Source: JAYOFM01 sp038117225 (GTDB taxonomy: Bacteria > Pseudomonadota > Alphaproteobacteria > Rhodospirillales > Casp-alpha2). Taken from it: a DNA stretch of 11,492 nt. The stretch covers positions 1 through 11,492 of the forward strand of contig JAYOFM010000113.1 in assembly GCA_038117225.1 (NCBI GenBank), read 5' to 3'. Below the pieces are notes generated by a model, which did not search any database, was not told where the DNA came from, and saw only the letters and a list, made by a program, of their open reading frames with translations. A program made the translations under genes and the position numbers. Position 1 is the first letter of the stretch, and the number at the start of each line of letters is the position of its first letter. This document shows positions 1 through 7,759 of this stretch, piece by piece.

Positions 1-53
1 GATCCTCCGTTTTCCTCACTATAACGGTGGACCACTTCAGTGGGGGAGGCTCA
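1..53 (-). mobile_element. Probable insertion-sequence terminus (IS3- or IS21-like)
   Basis: The first 53 bases do not encode urocanase sequence, although the frame is open. They translate as ILRFPHYNGGPLQWGRL, where the family has a segment ending in ...APRVLIAN. On the minus strand the segment starts TGAGCCTCCCCC, continues ACTGAAGTGGTCCACC, and ends with GAGGAAAACGGAGGATC, which looks like a ribosome-binding site just ahead of a gene reading out of the window. The outer TG...CA tips and the ACTGAAGTGGTCCAC stretch are what I would expect of an IS3-family end; IS21-family ends are also TG...CA. The junction is placed after A53 because restoring one base before position 54 gives codons for A-P-R-V, matching urocanase. 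No transposase is visible, so family assignment is inference. Confidence 0.5.
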
Positions 54-61
54 CGCCCCGC

Positions 62-1435
62 GTGCTGATCGCAAATTCCAACATCGTGCCGCACTGGGCG
101 ACCTGGGATCACTTTAACGAACTCGATCGCAAGGGTTTGATGATGTACGGCCAGATGACGGCCGGGTCATGGATCTATATCGGCTCGCAGGGCATCGTGC
201 AGGGCACCTACGAAACCTTCGTCGAGGCCGGCCGTCAGCATTTCGACGGCGACCTTGCCGGGCGATGGATACTGACCGCCGGACTCGGCGGCATGGGCGG
301 CGCCCAGCCGCTCGCCGCGACCATGGCGGGCGCATCCTGTATCGCCGTCGAATGCAATCCGGACAGCATCGATTTCCGACTGCGTACCCGCTACGTGGAC
401 GAAAAGGCGGAAAGCATCGACGACGCCCTGGCCATCATCGAAAGGGCCAAACAGCATGGACGCCCGGTGTCGGTCGGTTTGCTTGGCAATGCCGCCGACA
501 TATTTCCGGAAATGTTCCAGCGCGGCATCCGCCCCAACATGGTCACCGACCAGACGTCGGCGCACGATCCGATCAACGGGTACCTGCCGTCCGGCTGGAC
601 CATCGCAGAGTGGCGCGAAAAGCGCGAGAGCGCGCCGAAAGAGGTCGAGGCGGCGGCGCGCGCGTCGATGAAGATACATGTCCAGGCCATGCTGGATTTC
701 TGGAACGCCGGCGTACCGACCCTGGATTACGGCAACAATATCCGCCAGGTCGCCTTCGAGGAGGGATTGGCCGACGCCTTCGCCTTTCCCGGCTTCGTTC
801 CGGCCTATATCCGGCCGCTGTTCTGCCGTGGCATTGGGCCGTTCCGCTGGGCGGCCCTATCCGGCGATCCGGACGACATCTACAAGACCGACGCCAAGGT
901 CAAGGAACTGATTCCCGATGACGCGCACCTGCACAACTGGCTCGACATGGCACGTGAGCGCATCGCCTTCCAGGGATTGCCGGCGCGCATTTGTTGGGTC
1001 GGCTTGGGCCAGCGGCACAAGCTCGGCCTCGCCTTCAATCAGATGGTGGCGTCTGGCGAACTCAAGGCACCCGTGGTCATCGGCCGCGATCACCTGGATT
1101 CCGGCTCCGTCGCCAGCCCCAACCGGGAAACGGAAGCCATGAAGGACGGCTCCGACGCGGTCTCGGATTGGCCGCTGCTAAACGCACTGCTGAACTGCGC
1201 TTCGGGTGCCACCTGGGTCAGCCTGCACCACGGCGGCGGGGTCGGCATGGGGTTCTCGCAACATTCCGGCATGGTTATCTGCTGCGACGGTAGCGAAGAC
1301 GCGGCGCGGCGTATCGAACGCGTGCTGTGGAACGATCCCGCCACCGGGGTCATGCGCCACGCCGACGCGGGCTACGAAATCGCCATCGACTGCGCGCGTG
1401 AATACGGTCTGAAATTACCAGGCTTGAGTCTTTAG
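62..1435 (+). CDS. hutU: Urocanate hydratase (urocanase), 5'-truncated
   Basis: Urocanase converts urocanate to 4-imidazolone-5-propionate in cytoplasmic histidine degradation, using tightly bound NAD+. Visible landmarks, counting from the GTG at 62, are: ANSN near 4-7; MYGQMTAGSWIYIGSQGIVQ near 28-47; a glycine-rich NAD-binding stretch GLGGMGGAQPLA near 75-85; DYGNNIRQ near 222-229; and the urocanase signature FQGLPARICWVGLGQR near 303-318. Cys311 in that signature corresponds by offset to catalytic Cys410 of Pseudomonas HutU. The 457 residues compare with about 557 in the family, so roughly 100 N-terminal residues are missing. The GTG at 62 is an internal valine codon, not a real start; homology begins at about position 54, against a probable IS end. 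The C-terminus is complete (TAG at 1433-1435). No other hut gene is in the window. Confidence 0.95.
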   Translation: MLIANSNIVPHWATWDHFNELDRKGLMMYGQMTAGSWIYIGSQGIVQGTYETFVEAGRQHFDGDLAGRWILTAGLGGMGGAQPLAATMAGASCIAVECNPDSIDFRLRTRYVDEKAESIDDALAIIERAKQHGRPVSVGLLGNAADIFPEMFQRGIRPNMVTDQTSAHDPINGYLPSGWTIAEWREKRESAPKEVEAAARASMKIHVQAMLDFWNAGVPTLDYGNNIRQVAFEEGLADAFAFPGFVPAYIRPLFCRGIGPFRWAALSGDPDDIYKTDAKVKELIPDDAHLHNWLDMARERIAFQGLPARICWVGLGQRHKLGLAFNQMVASGELKAPVVIGRDHLDSGSVASPNRETEAMKDGSDAVSDWPLLNALLNCASGATWVSLHHGGGVGMGFSQHSGMVICCDGSEDAARRIERVLWNDPATGVMRHADAGYEIAIDCAREYGLKLPGLSL

Positions 1436-1509
1436 CAGGTTACGCAAGCTTTGGCGGGCGGGGATTTCTCTCACTGTTAATTCCGAAGATTATGAGGACG
1501 AAGGGCGCG

Positions 1510-2157
1510 TTAAATTCCCAACAGCGGCTGCACCAGGCGCGCCGCAAAACTGGAAAAGCGCAGTGGCGCGTCGGTAATGGCCAGGCAGATGCAGTCCTCG
1601 CCCGGCGTCGCGTGTGGTTGATGTTCCAGCGTTTCATCGGCTTCCTGCAGATCGCCGCGCCCGAAATGGCCGGTCGCGTCCGAGAACGCGCCGCTCAGTA
1701 CCAACGTCAACTCCAGGCCACCGTGGGTGTGGGTCGGTACCGGCCGGCCGGCCGGTATTCGCAGCAGACGCGCGGTGATACCAGTGTCCCCCGTCGGGAT
1801 CAAAATATGATGGGCACCCAAGCCCAGGCGCTGCCAATCGAGACCATCGGCATCGCTGCCGAGATAACCCCGCAACGGTTGCGGCAAAACATGCCCGGGA
1901 ACCCGAGCGGTGGGTTGCTCCGGGGCGTCTTCACTGTCCAAACGTGCAATCACGTCGTCATAGGCACTCCGAGACACCGGGACCGGCGCGAGGCCTTCAA
2001 GCAACTCGCCGCCGAGCGCTTCCACGTCATCGACGTCGTGGCGGCATTGTGGACACAAGGCGAGATGCGTCGAAACGGCCAGACTCCATGCCTCACTCAA
2101 CGCGCCGGCGCCATAGTCGAACAGCAATTCCTCGCTCGGATGATGGGTGATCGTCAT
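1510..2157 (-). CDS. chrR: ChrR-type zinc anti-sigma factor (cupin)
   Basis: This 215-residue protein is the anti-sigma partner of the adjacent ECF sigma factor. In the ChrR family the N-terminal anti-sigma domain binds zinc and sequesters RpoE, and the C-terminal cupin is needed for release by singlet oxygen. Both metal sites are visible. The N-terminal ligands are His5/His6 and His31-x3-Cys35-x2-Cys38 (HLALCPQC). The cupin ligands are His143, His145 and Glu149 in PTHTHGGLE, plus His179 in LEHQPH. From memory the Rhodobacter sphaeroides ligands are H6, H31, C35, C38, H141, H143, E147 and H177, so the spacing is nearly identical and no ligand is missing. The ATG at 2157 overlaps the rpoE stop as ATGA, suggesting translational coupling and fixed stoichiometry. 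The protein should be cytoplasmic; I see no membrane segment. Confidence 0.95.
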   Translation of the reverse strand: MTITHHPSEELLFDYGAGALSEAWSLAVSTHLALCPQCRHDVDDVEALGGELLEGLAPVPVSRSAYDDVIARLDSEDAPEQPTARVPGHVLPQPLRGYLGSDADGLDWQRLGLGAHHILIPTGDTGITARLLRIPAGRPVPTHTHGGLELTLVLSGAFSDATGHFGRGDLQEADETLEHQPHATPGEDCICLAITDAPLRFSSFAARLVQPLLGI

Positions 2158-2720
2158 TCGAATTCTCCAAGCTCGGACCGCAGGCGAGCCAAGGCCAACC
2201 GGATCCTCGACTTCACGGTGCCAAGCGGCAGTCCGAGTTCGTCGGCCACCTGGGCGTGCGCCTTCTCCCGAAAGAACGCCAACTGCAGGACCTGCTGCTG
2301 TTCGGCCGGCAGCGTGGCGAGGGCAACACGCAGATGCCCCGCGTGCTGGCGCCGGGACACCACATCGTCGGCCATCGGTTCCGGGTCGCCTACCATGGCC
2401 GGGTCGTTCATGTCCGGTTCGGGTCGGTAGGCCTTACGCAACAGGTCAATGCGAAGATTTCGTGCGATCTTGAATATCCATGTTGATGCCGAGGCCTTGG
2501 CCGGATCGAACTGCGCCGCCTTACGCCACACGTTGACCATGGTTTCCTGCACCACTTCCTCGGCCATGCCGGGATCGGTGCCTTGGCGTAGGATGAACGC
2601 CTTCACCCGGGGCGCGAAGTGTTCGAACAGGGCCTGGAAGGCAACTCGGTCTCGGTCCCGCGCGACGGCACCGAGCAATCGGGTCATCTCATCGGGGATG
2701 CTCTCGTCGGCCACGGTCAT
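2154..2720 (-). CDS. rpoE: ECF11-type RNA polymerase sigma factor RpoE
   Basis: This is an extracytoplasmic-function sigma factor that directs RNA polymerase to the singlet-oxygen regulon. From the ATG at 2720 it has 188 residues, normal for ECF sigmas. Region 2 spans about 25-98, including AFQALFEHFAPRVKAF, EEVVQETMVNVWRKA and the -10 recognition part STWIFKIARNLRIDLLRK. Region 4 spans about 133-185 with LPAEQQQVLQLAFF and the helix-turn-helix ELGLPLGTVKSRIRLALARL. The motif ARDRDR-AF...FAPRVKAF is typical of the RpoE/ChrR (ECF11) group. The frame stays open upstream to 3014, but the autoregulatory promoter at 2843-2871 puts the transcript start near 2836, so starts upstream of that are excluded. 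No strong Shine-Dalgarno precedes 2720, and a GTG at 2774 or ATG at 2786 remain possible. ChrR follows with a 4-nt overlap. Confidence 0.93.
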   Translation of the reverse strand: MTVADESIPDEMTRLLGAVARDRDRVAFQALFEHFAPRVKAFILRQGTDPGMAEEVVQETMVNVWRKAAQFDPAKASASTWIFKIARNLRIDLLRKAYRPEPDMNDPAMVGDPEPMADDVVSRRQHAGHLRVALATLPAEQQQVLQLAFFREKAHAQVADELGLPLGTVKSRIRLALARLRSELGEFE

Positions 2721-2842
2721 CGGCAAGGCACGACGAAGCGCCACGGCACGGCGGCCGACCCGCACTGGCGGCACGGCCAGGGACATCCAAGCGAGGGCGA
2801 CGGGTGCCGCGGATCGGGCTTCGGAGCAAACATTCATACCTC

Positions 2843-2871
2843 TGTTACGCAAGCCTGCCCGGGGCGGATCA
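2843..2871 (-). promoter_or_regulatory. ECF11 (RpoE) promoter of rpoE-chrR
   Basis: Reading the minus strand from 2871, the -35 element TGATCC is followed by 16 nt and then CGTAACA, ending at 2843. This matches the ECF11/RpoE consensus as I know it (TGATCC at -35, CGTA-containing -10). Expected transcription start is near 2836, leaving an untranslated leader of about 115 nt before the ATG at 2720. It implies positive autoregulation, as in R. sphaeroides. Confidence 0.82.
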
Positions 2872-2902
2872 CTTGCGGCCGGTTTGTTTTTTTCCGCCTG
2901 AG

Positions 2903-2931
2903 TGATCCGACGACGACACCGTGCCGTAAGA
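2903..2931 (+). promoter_or_regulatory. ECF11 (RpoE) promoter of the five-gene lipid operon
   Basis: TGATCC at 2903-2908, 16 nt, then CGTAAGA ending at 2931. Spacing is the same as in the rpoE promoter, whose -35 lies 31 bp away on the opposite strand. Expected start is near 2938, with a leader of about 60 nt before the flavoprotein gene. It places the amine-oxidase/DUF1365/CFA-like/MFS/DUF3833 operon under RpoE control. Confidence 0.85.
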
Positions 2932-2998
2932 CTCATAATCCTGCAATGCCAGGGATCATCCACGACGAATGTGATGGAAAGTCCTTCCCTTGAAATAT

Positions 2999-4369
2999 AT
3001 GCCACCATCATCAAACGGGCGTCTCAACGTCGCTGTCATCGGGTCCGGAATTGCCGGCATGTCGGCGGCATGGCTGCTGGCCAAGCGGCACCGGGTCACT
3101 CTGTATGAAAAGAACGATCGCGTCGGCGGTCACTCGAACACCGTCGATGCGCCCTCAACGACAGCCCCGAATACCAGCCCAACGCCTGTGGATACTGGGT
3201 TCATCGTCTATAATGAACGCAACTACCCGAATTTGACGGCACTGTTCGAGCACCTTGAGGTGCCGACAATCGCCAGCGAAATGTCCTTCGCCGCCTCGTT
3301 GGAAGGCGGTGCATTCGAGTACGCAGGAACCGACCTGAACGGCCTGATCGGCCAGCGTCGCAATATTTTGCGGCCGCGATTCTGGCGCATGATGAAGGAT
3401 CTGCTGCGCTTCTATCGCCAGGCACCAGGCTTTCTTTCCGGCCCTGCATCGCATCAGACCAGCCTTGGTGATTATCTGCGCCAGGCCAATTTCAGTGACA
3501 GTTTCATCAACGATCATCTGCTGCCCATCGGTGCCGCCATCTGGTCGACCACGGCGGCCGAGATGCAGGCGTATCCTGCAGCTGCGTTCATTCGCTTCTT
3601 CGAAAGCCACGGATTGTTGATGCTGACGAACCGGCCGCAATGGCGAACGGTCGAGGGCGGCAGCCGCGAATACGTCGCCCGTTTGACCGCGTCGTATGCC
3701 GAGCGCATTCGTTTTGGCGGCGTACGATCGATCCAGCGTTCCCCCAACGACGTAGCGGTTACAGACTATTTGGGTTCCACGGAAACCTATGACCACGTCG
3801 TCGTCGCGACCCATGCCGATGAGGCGTTCAACTTGCTGGCGGATGCGGACATCGCAGAGACGGCGCTACTCGGCGGTTGGCGTTATACGCAAAATCGGGC
3901 GGTTCTACATCGCGACCTGTCGTTGATGCCGAAACGGCGGCGGGTCTGGTCGAGCTGGAATTTCATCGGTGATGACGGCGCGGCGGCCGTCGATACCTCG
4001 GATCAGAGGCTCTGCGTGACCTACTGGATGAACCGCTTGCAGTCACTCAATGAAACCGACCCCCTGTTCGTGACCTTGAACCCCTCGCGCGAGCCAGCAC
4101 CGGAGACGATCATTCGCGAATTCGATTATACCCACCCCTTCTTCGATACGGCGGCCCTGGCGGCGCAACGGGAACTGTGGTCCCTGCAAGGGCATCGGCG
4201 GACATGGTACTGCGGTAGTTACTTCGGCTACGGCTTTCACGAGGACGCCCTTCAGTCCGGCCTCGCCGTCGCCGAGCAGCTTGGCGCGCCGCGTCGCCCA
4301 TGGACCGTCAGTGACGAGAGCGGGCGCATCACCATCAATCCGCCCGCAGCGGCATCGGTGGCGGCATGA
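2999..4369 (+). CDS. FAD-dependent amine oxidase-like flavoprotein (UfaD candidate)
   Basis: A flavoprotein of the amine oxidase/phytoene-desaturase-like superfamily, 456 residues from the ATG at 2999. The N-terminal Rossmann motif VAVIGSGIAGMSAAWLLA has GxGxxG at residues 15-20, followed by a basic-acidic strand end LYEKNDRVGGHSNT that binds FAD. There is no signal peptide or clear membrane span, so the enzyme is probably cytoplasmic or peripheral at the membrane. It shares an ATGA overlap with the DUF1365 gene, and proteins of this type commonly sit beside DUF1365 and CFA-like genes. In R. sphaeroides the furan fatty acid pathway uses a desaturase, UfaD; I infer that this flavoprotein fills that role, removing hydrogen from methylated acyl chains of phospholipids. 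An in-frame TTG at 2990 has a GGAAAG motif 8 nt upstream and is an alternative start. Substrate is not shown by the sequence. Confidence 0.88.
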   Translation: MPPSSNGRLNVAVIGSGIAGMSAAWLLAKRHRVTLYEKNDRVGGHSNTVDAPSTTAPNTSPTPVDTGFIVYNERNYPNLTALFEHLEVPTIASEMSFAASLEGGAFEYAGTDLNGLIGQRRNILRPRFWRMMKDLLRFYRQAPGFLSGPASHQTSLGDYLRQANFSDSFINDHLLPIGAAIWSTTAAEMQAYPAAAFIRFFESHGLLMLTNRPQWRTVEGGSREYVARLTASYAERIRFGGVRSIQRSPNDVAVTDYLGSTETYDHVVVATHADEAFNLLADADIAETALLGGWRYTQNRAVLHRDLSLMPKRRRVWSSWNFIGDDGAAAVDTSDQRLCVTYWMNRLQSLNETDPLFVTLNPSREPAPETIIREFDYTHPFFDTAALAAQRELWSLQGHRRTWYCGSYFGYGFHEDALQSGLAVAEQLGAPRRPWTVSDESGRITINPPAAASVAA

Positions 4370-5157
4370 CGTTACATTCCGCTATTTATCGCGGCCGCGT
4401 CGTGCACGAGCGGGTTCGGCCAAAACGCCACCGCCTTCGCTATGACGTGTTCTCCCTGTTGCTCGACCTCGACGAATTGCCCGAGTTGGACCGTCGATTC
4501 GGGCTATTCGCGTACAACCGCCAGGCGCCCCTTTCCTTTCATGATCGGGACCATGGCCCGACGACGGGCGAGGCGTTGCGGCCCTGGGTCGAAGCACGAC
4601 TGCGCGACGCCGGCCTGACACCCGACGGCGGACCGATCCGCCTGCTGTGTTATCCTCGAATCTTCGGTTACGTGTTCAATCCGCTCAGCATCTATTTTTG
4701 CTATCGGCGGGACGGGGTGCTGTCGGCGATCCTCTATGAAGTCTGCAATACCTACGGGGAACGCCATACCTACGTCATTCCCGTCGTGAACACAGGCGGG
4801 CCGGTGATCCGCCAAAACTGCGACAAATCGCTGTATGTCTCACCGTTCATCGGCATGGACGCGGACTATCATTTTCGCATCGTGCCACCGCATGATGCCG
4901 TCAGTATCGTCATCCGCCAGGAAGACGCGGATGGACTACTGTTGGCGGCCTCTTTCCGCGGCGACCGCTTGCCGATGACCACCGGCAGCCTTGCCGGGAC
5001 GTTGGCTCGCTTCCCATTGCTGACCTTGAAGATCACCGCCGGCATTCACTGGGAAGCTCTGCTATTGTGGTTGAAGGGCATGCGCGTGATCACCCATCAA
5101 CCGGCCGCCGCGCCGGTGCAAAGCAGCGTCGGCCAAATGGACGTCAGGCATCACTGA
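4366..5157 (+). CDS. DUF1365 family protein (UfaO candidate)
   Basis: A complete 263-residue DUF1365 protein. Conserved blocks are visible in order: YRGRVVHERVRPKRHRLRYDVF at about 8-29, LSFHDRDHG at 56-64, the hallmark YPRIFGYVFNPLSIYFCYR at about 96-114, VCNTYGERHTYV at 126-137 and KSLYVSPF at 154-161. The many conserved His, Asp and Tyr residues could bind metal, but the biochemistry of the family is poorly settled. In the furan fatty acid pathway, UfaO is required for O2-dependent ring formation. Lying between the flavoprotein and the CFA-like methyltransferase, this gene is the natural UfaO candidate; I recall that assignment but cannot verify it here. It starts in an ATGA overlap with the flavoprotein and ends in a TGATG overlap with the methyltransferase. 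A hydrophobic stretch near 205-235 may associate with membrane. Confidence 0.88.
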   Translation: MTLHSAIYRGRVVHERVRPKRHRLRYDVFSLLLDLDELPELDRRFGLFAYNRQAPLSFHDRDHGPTTGEALRPWVEARLRDAGLTPDGGPIRLLCYPRIFGYVFNPLSIYFCYRRDGVLSAILYEVCNTYGERHTYVIPVVNTGGPVIRQNCDKSLYVSPFIGMDADYHFRIVPPHDAVSIVIRQEDADGLLLAASFRGDRLPMTTGSLAGTLARFPLLTLKITAGIHWEALLLWLKGMRVITHQPAAAPVQSSVGQMDVRHH

Positions 5158-6395
5158 TGGCCATGGAACATACCGCAACCGGGCCCGTCGCGCCGATCGA
5201 GCGCCGGGGTGTTCTGCCGATATCGGGCGTGTGCGAGTCCCTGCTGATCCGACTGTTGCGCCGGCTTCGCGTGGGCAGCCTGAGCGTGGAGCTTCCATCT
5301 GGTACTCGCCAATCCTTCGAGGGGCCGGAGTCGGGCCCCACCGCCGCGATCCGCATCAACAACCCATCGTTGGTGTTACGCCTGCTGGCGTCGGGTGATC
5401 TTGGGTTCGCCGAGGCCTATATGGACGGCGACTGGGACACGCCGGACCTGCAGGCGATACTGATGCTGGGCGCGTGCAACTCTGTGGCTCTCTCGGATAC
5501 CCTGGCGCCGTCAGCCTTGTTCAATGCGCTCAATCGCTTGCGCCATCGGCTGCGCGCCAACACCCGCCGCGGCAGCCGGCGCAACATCGCCGCCCACTAT
5601 GACCTGGGCAACGCATTTTACGGGCTGTGGCTGGACGACACCATGTCCTATTCCGCCGGCATCTTCGACACCCTGGACGAGCGTCACGAGGACGCCCAGC
5701 GGCGCAAATATCTGCGTCTCGCCGACGCGCTCGATCTCCACCCCGGCGATCGGGTATTGGAAATCGGTTGCGGTTGGGGCGGCTTCGCGGAGATCGCCGC
5801 TGCCGAATATGGCTGCCACGTGGTCGGCCTGACCCTGTCGCGTGAACAGGCGGAATTCACCCGCGCGCGCATGGCTCGCGCCGGACTGGCTGACCACGTT
5901 GATATCCGCATCGAGGATTACCGCGACGTGGGCGGCCACTTTGACAAGATCGTTTCCATCGAAATGTTCGAGGCCGTCGGCGCGAAAAACTGGCAAACCT
6001 TTTTCGAGGTCGTGAAGCAGCGTCTGGTTTCCGGCGGCCGGGCCGCGATGCAGGTCATTAGTATCGCCGACGACGCCTACGACCACTATCGACGCAATCC
6101 GGATTTCATTCAGCGCTACATCTTCCCCGGCGGCATGCTGCCGAGCCCGTCCGCGTTCGCCGGTGCCGTCAACCGGTCGGGTTTATCGATCACGGATCGA
6201 TTCTTTTTCGGTGCCTCTTACGCGGAAAGCCTGCGTCGCTGGGATGATGCCTTCCAAGCCCACTGGCCTGCCATCAAAACACTCGGATTCGACGAACGGT
6301 TCCACCGTATGTGGCGTTACTATCTGCGTTATTGCGAAGTCGGCTTCGACAGCGGCCAGATCGACGTCGGCCAATACGTCATCGAACGCCCATGA
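5157..6395 (+). CDS. CFA synthase-like SAM methyltransferase (UfaM candidate)
   Basis: A 412-residue member of the cyclopropane-fatty-acyl-phospholipid synthase family, transferring methyl from SAM to unsaturated acyl chains in the membrane. Landmarks are: an N-terminal lipid-binding domain (about 40-130) with FAEAYMDGDWDTPDL near 84-98; HYDLGNAFYGLWLD at 147-160; SAM motif I VLEIGCGWGGFAEIA at about 200-214; and IVSIEMFEAVG at 265-275. True CFA synthases hold bicarbonate with, in E. coli numbering, C139, E239, H266 and Y317. Here the C139 site is Ala167 (MSYSAG) and the H266 site is Gln299 (MQVIS), while Glu272 and the YYL tyrosines remain. That pattern argues against a classical cyclopropane synthase and for the UfaM type, which makes a methylated trans-unsaturated chain. 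The ATG at 5157 overlaps the DUF1365 stop by 1 nt; ATG at 5163 is an alternative. The stop overlaps the MFS gene. Confidence 0.92.
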   Translation: MAMEHTATGPVAPIERRGVLPISGVCESLLIRLLRRLRVGSLSVELPSGTRQSFEGPESGPTAAIRINNPSLVLRLLASGDLGFAEAYMDGDWDTPDLQAILMLGACNSVALSDTLAPSALFNALNRLRHRLRANTRRGSRRNIAAHYDLGNAFYGLWLDDTMSYSAGIFDTLDERHEDAQRRKYLRLADALDLHPGDRVLEIGCGWGGFAEIAAAEYGCHVVGLTLSREQAEFTRARMARAGLADHVDIRIEDYRDVGGHFDKIVSIEMFEAVGAKNWQTFFEVVKQRLVSGGRAAMQVISIADDAYDHYRRNPDFIQRYIFPGGMLPSPSAFAGAVNRSGLSITDRFFFGASYAESLRRWDDAFQAHWPAIKTLGFDERFHRMWRYYLRYCEVGFDSGQIDVGQYVIERP

Positions 6396-7759
6396 CTCAA
6401 ACCGCCGCCGGGACGTTAAGCGGCCGCATTCTCCTATTATATGCCCTGCCGGCGATGGTCGTCGCACTACCGACCATCGCCGTCTATATCCATCTGCCGG
6501 CATTCTACGGTGTGCAGTTGGGCCTCGGACTCACCGCGACGGGGCTTATCATGCTGGCGGCGCGTATCTTCGACACGGTGACCGACCCCCTGGTCGGCGC
6601 GTTGAGTGACCGCTTCCATTTTCGTGGCAGCCGCCGCAAACCATGGATTGCCGTCGGCGCGGTGGTCGCCGGCGTTGGCATGGTGAAGATTTTGAATCCA
6701 CCTGCCGGCATCAACGGCGGCTACCTGCTGGGCTGGTCCATCGTGCTGTACGCCGGGTGGACCATGGTCGCCGTCCCATACGCGGCCTGGGGCGCGGAAC
6801 TGACGGCCGACTATGACCAACGCACCCGTGTCACCTCCTGGCGGGAAGGTTTTTCATTGCTTGGCATTATCGGTGCCGGCGCCCTAACGGCGGCGACCGC
6901 CGATCGCGGTTGGTCGGAATCGGACTCCATCGGCGCCATCGCCTGGGCCGCCGTGGCGCTCGGTTGTATCGTCGTGCCGGCGATGCTGTGGCTGGTGCCG
7001 GACCGGCCGTCCGCCATCCGGGTGCCGGTCAGCGTCACCGTCGCGCAAATGCGCGCCGGTTGGCGGTCGCTGCTAACCAATAAGCCCTTCATGCGCCTGC
7101 TGGCGGCGTGGTTCCTGAACGGTGTCGCCAACGGCATCCCATCGGCCCTGTTCTTCATTTACCTGGAGCACGGTCTCGGCGCCGGCACAGAAGAGCGGCC
7201 GCTGTTCATCCTCGTCTATTTCATCGCCGCCATCGCGGCCATACCCCTCTGGTCGGCGCTAAGCCGGCGTTTCGGCAAGCATCGGATTTGGTGCGCCGCG
7301 ATGATGTTCGCCTGCGCGGCATTCGTCACCGTTCCGTTCATCCCGACCGGCCAGCTCGCGGCCTTCGCGGTCGTCTGTCTCGTCACGGGCATGGCGCTGG
7401 GCGCGGACCTGGCGCTGCCGCCCGCCATTCAAGCCGATGTGGTCGACTACGACCGCCTGCGTTCGGGGCGAGATCGCACGGGGTTGCAATTCGCACTTTG
7501 GGGCATGGCGACAAAGCTCGCCCTGGCCGTTGCCGTCGGCCTCGCCCTGCCGGGCGTGGAGGCCGCCGGGTTCGATCCGGCGGCGCCGACGGAAAGCGGC
7601 CGTGCGGCGCTCGCGGTGATCTATGCCTTCGCGCCGGTCGTAATAAAATTATCCGCCATCGCGGTCGTCTGGCGCTTTCCGTTGACGGCCCGCAAACACG
7701 CCACGATCCGACGCGGCCTCGACCGCGCCGGGTCACGACAATCAACGGAGGCCGGATGA
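6392..7759 (+). CDS. MFS_2/GPH-type transporter
   Basis: A 455-residue polytopic membrane protein of the major facilitator superfamily, closest in motif to the MFS_2 (Na+:melibiose/GPH) group. The key signature is ARIFDTVTDPLVGALSDRF at about 57-75, followed by the short basic loop GSRRKPW at 79-85. About twelve hydrophobic segments can be traced. A second loop SRRFGKHR separates segments in the C-terminal half, and DVVDYDRLRSGRDRTG is a conserved cytoplasmic loop of the group. Family members often carry sugars with cations, but no substrate is evident here. Location in an RpoE-controlled lipid operon suggests a role in stress or lipid-product movement, which is inference only. It begins in an ATGA overlap with the methyltransferase gene and ends in an ATGA overlap with the lipoprotein gene, so all five genes are translationally linked. 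Confidence 0.9.
   Translation: MTQTAAGTLSGRILLLYALPAMVVALPTIAVYIHLPAFYGVQLGLGLTATGLIMLAARIFDTVTDPLVGALSDRFHFRGSRRKPWIAVGAVVAGVGMVKILNPPAGINGGYLLGWSIVLYAGWTMVAVPYAAWGAELTADYDQRTRVTSWREGFSLLGIIGAGALTAATADRGWSESDSIGAIAWAAVALGCIVVPAMLWLVPDRPSAIRVPVSVTVAQMRAGWRSLLTNKPFMRLLAAWFLNGVANGIPSALFFIYLEHGLGAGTEERPLFILVYFIAAIAAIPLWSALSRRFGKHRIWCAAMMFACAAFVTVPFIPTGQLAAFAVVCLVTGMALGADLALPPAIQADVVDYDRLRSGRDRTGLQFALWGMATKLALAVAVGLALPGVEAAGFDPAAPTESGRAALAVIYAFAPVVIKLSAIAVVWRFPLTARKHATIRRGLDRAGSRQSTEAG

Noticed and set aside
1436..1509. Possible bidirectional terminator between convergent hutU and chrR
   Set aside because: The 74-bp gap has no convincing GC-rich hairpin followed by a T run on either strand.
1492..2430. 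A 312-codon open frame on the plus strand across chrR and the end of rpoE
   Set aside because: It is antisense to two clearly homologous genes, its product is low-complexity and Arg/Gln-rich without recognisable domains, and high GC favours such shadow frames.
2721..3014. N-terminal extension of RpoE to 286 residues
   Set aside because: The extension crosses the gene's own promoter (2843-2871) and would begin upstream of the expected transcript start; ECF sigmas are about 190 residues.
7108..7755. Long plus-strand frame leading into the DUF3833 gene, suggesting a much longer protein
   Set aside because: This part is an Arg-rich out-of-frame reading of the MFS gene; the lipoprotein signal and Shine-Dalgarno place the true start at 7756 or 7759.
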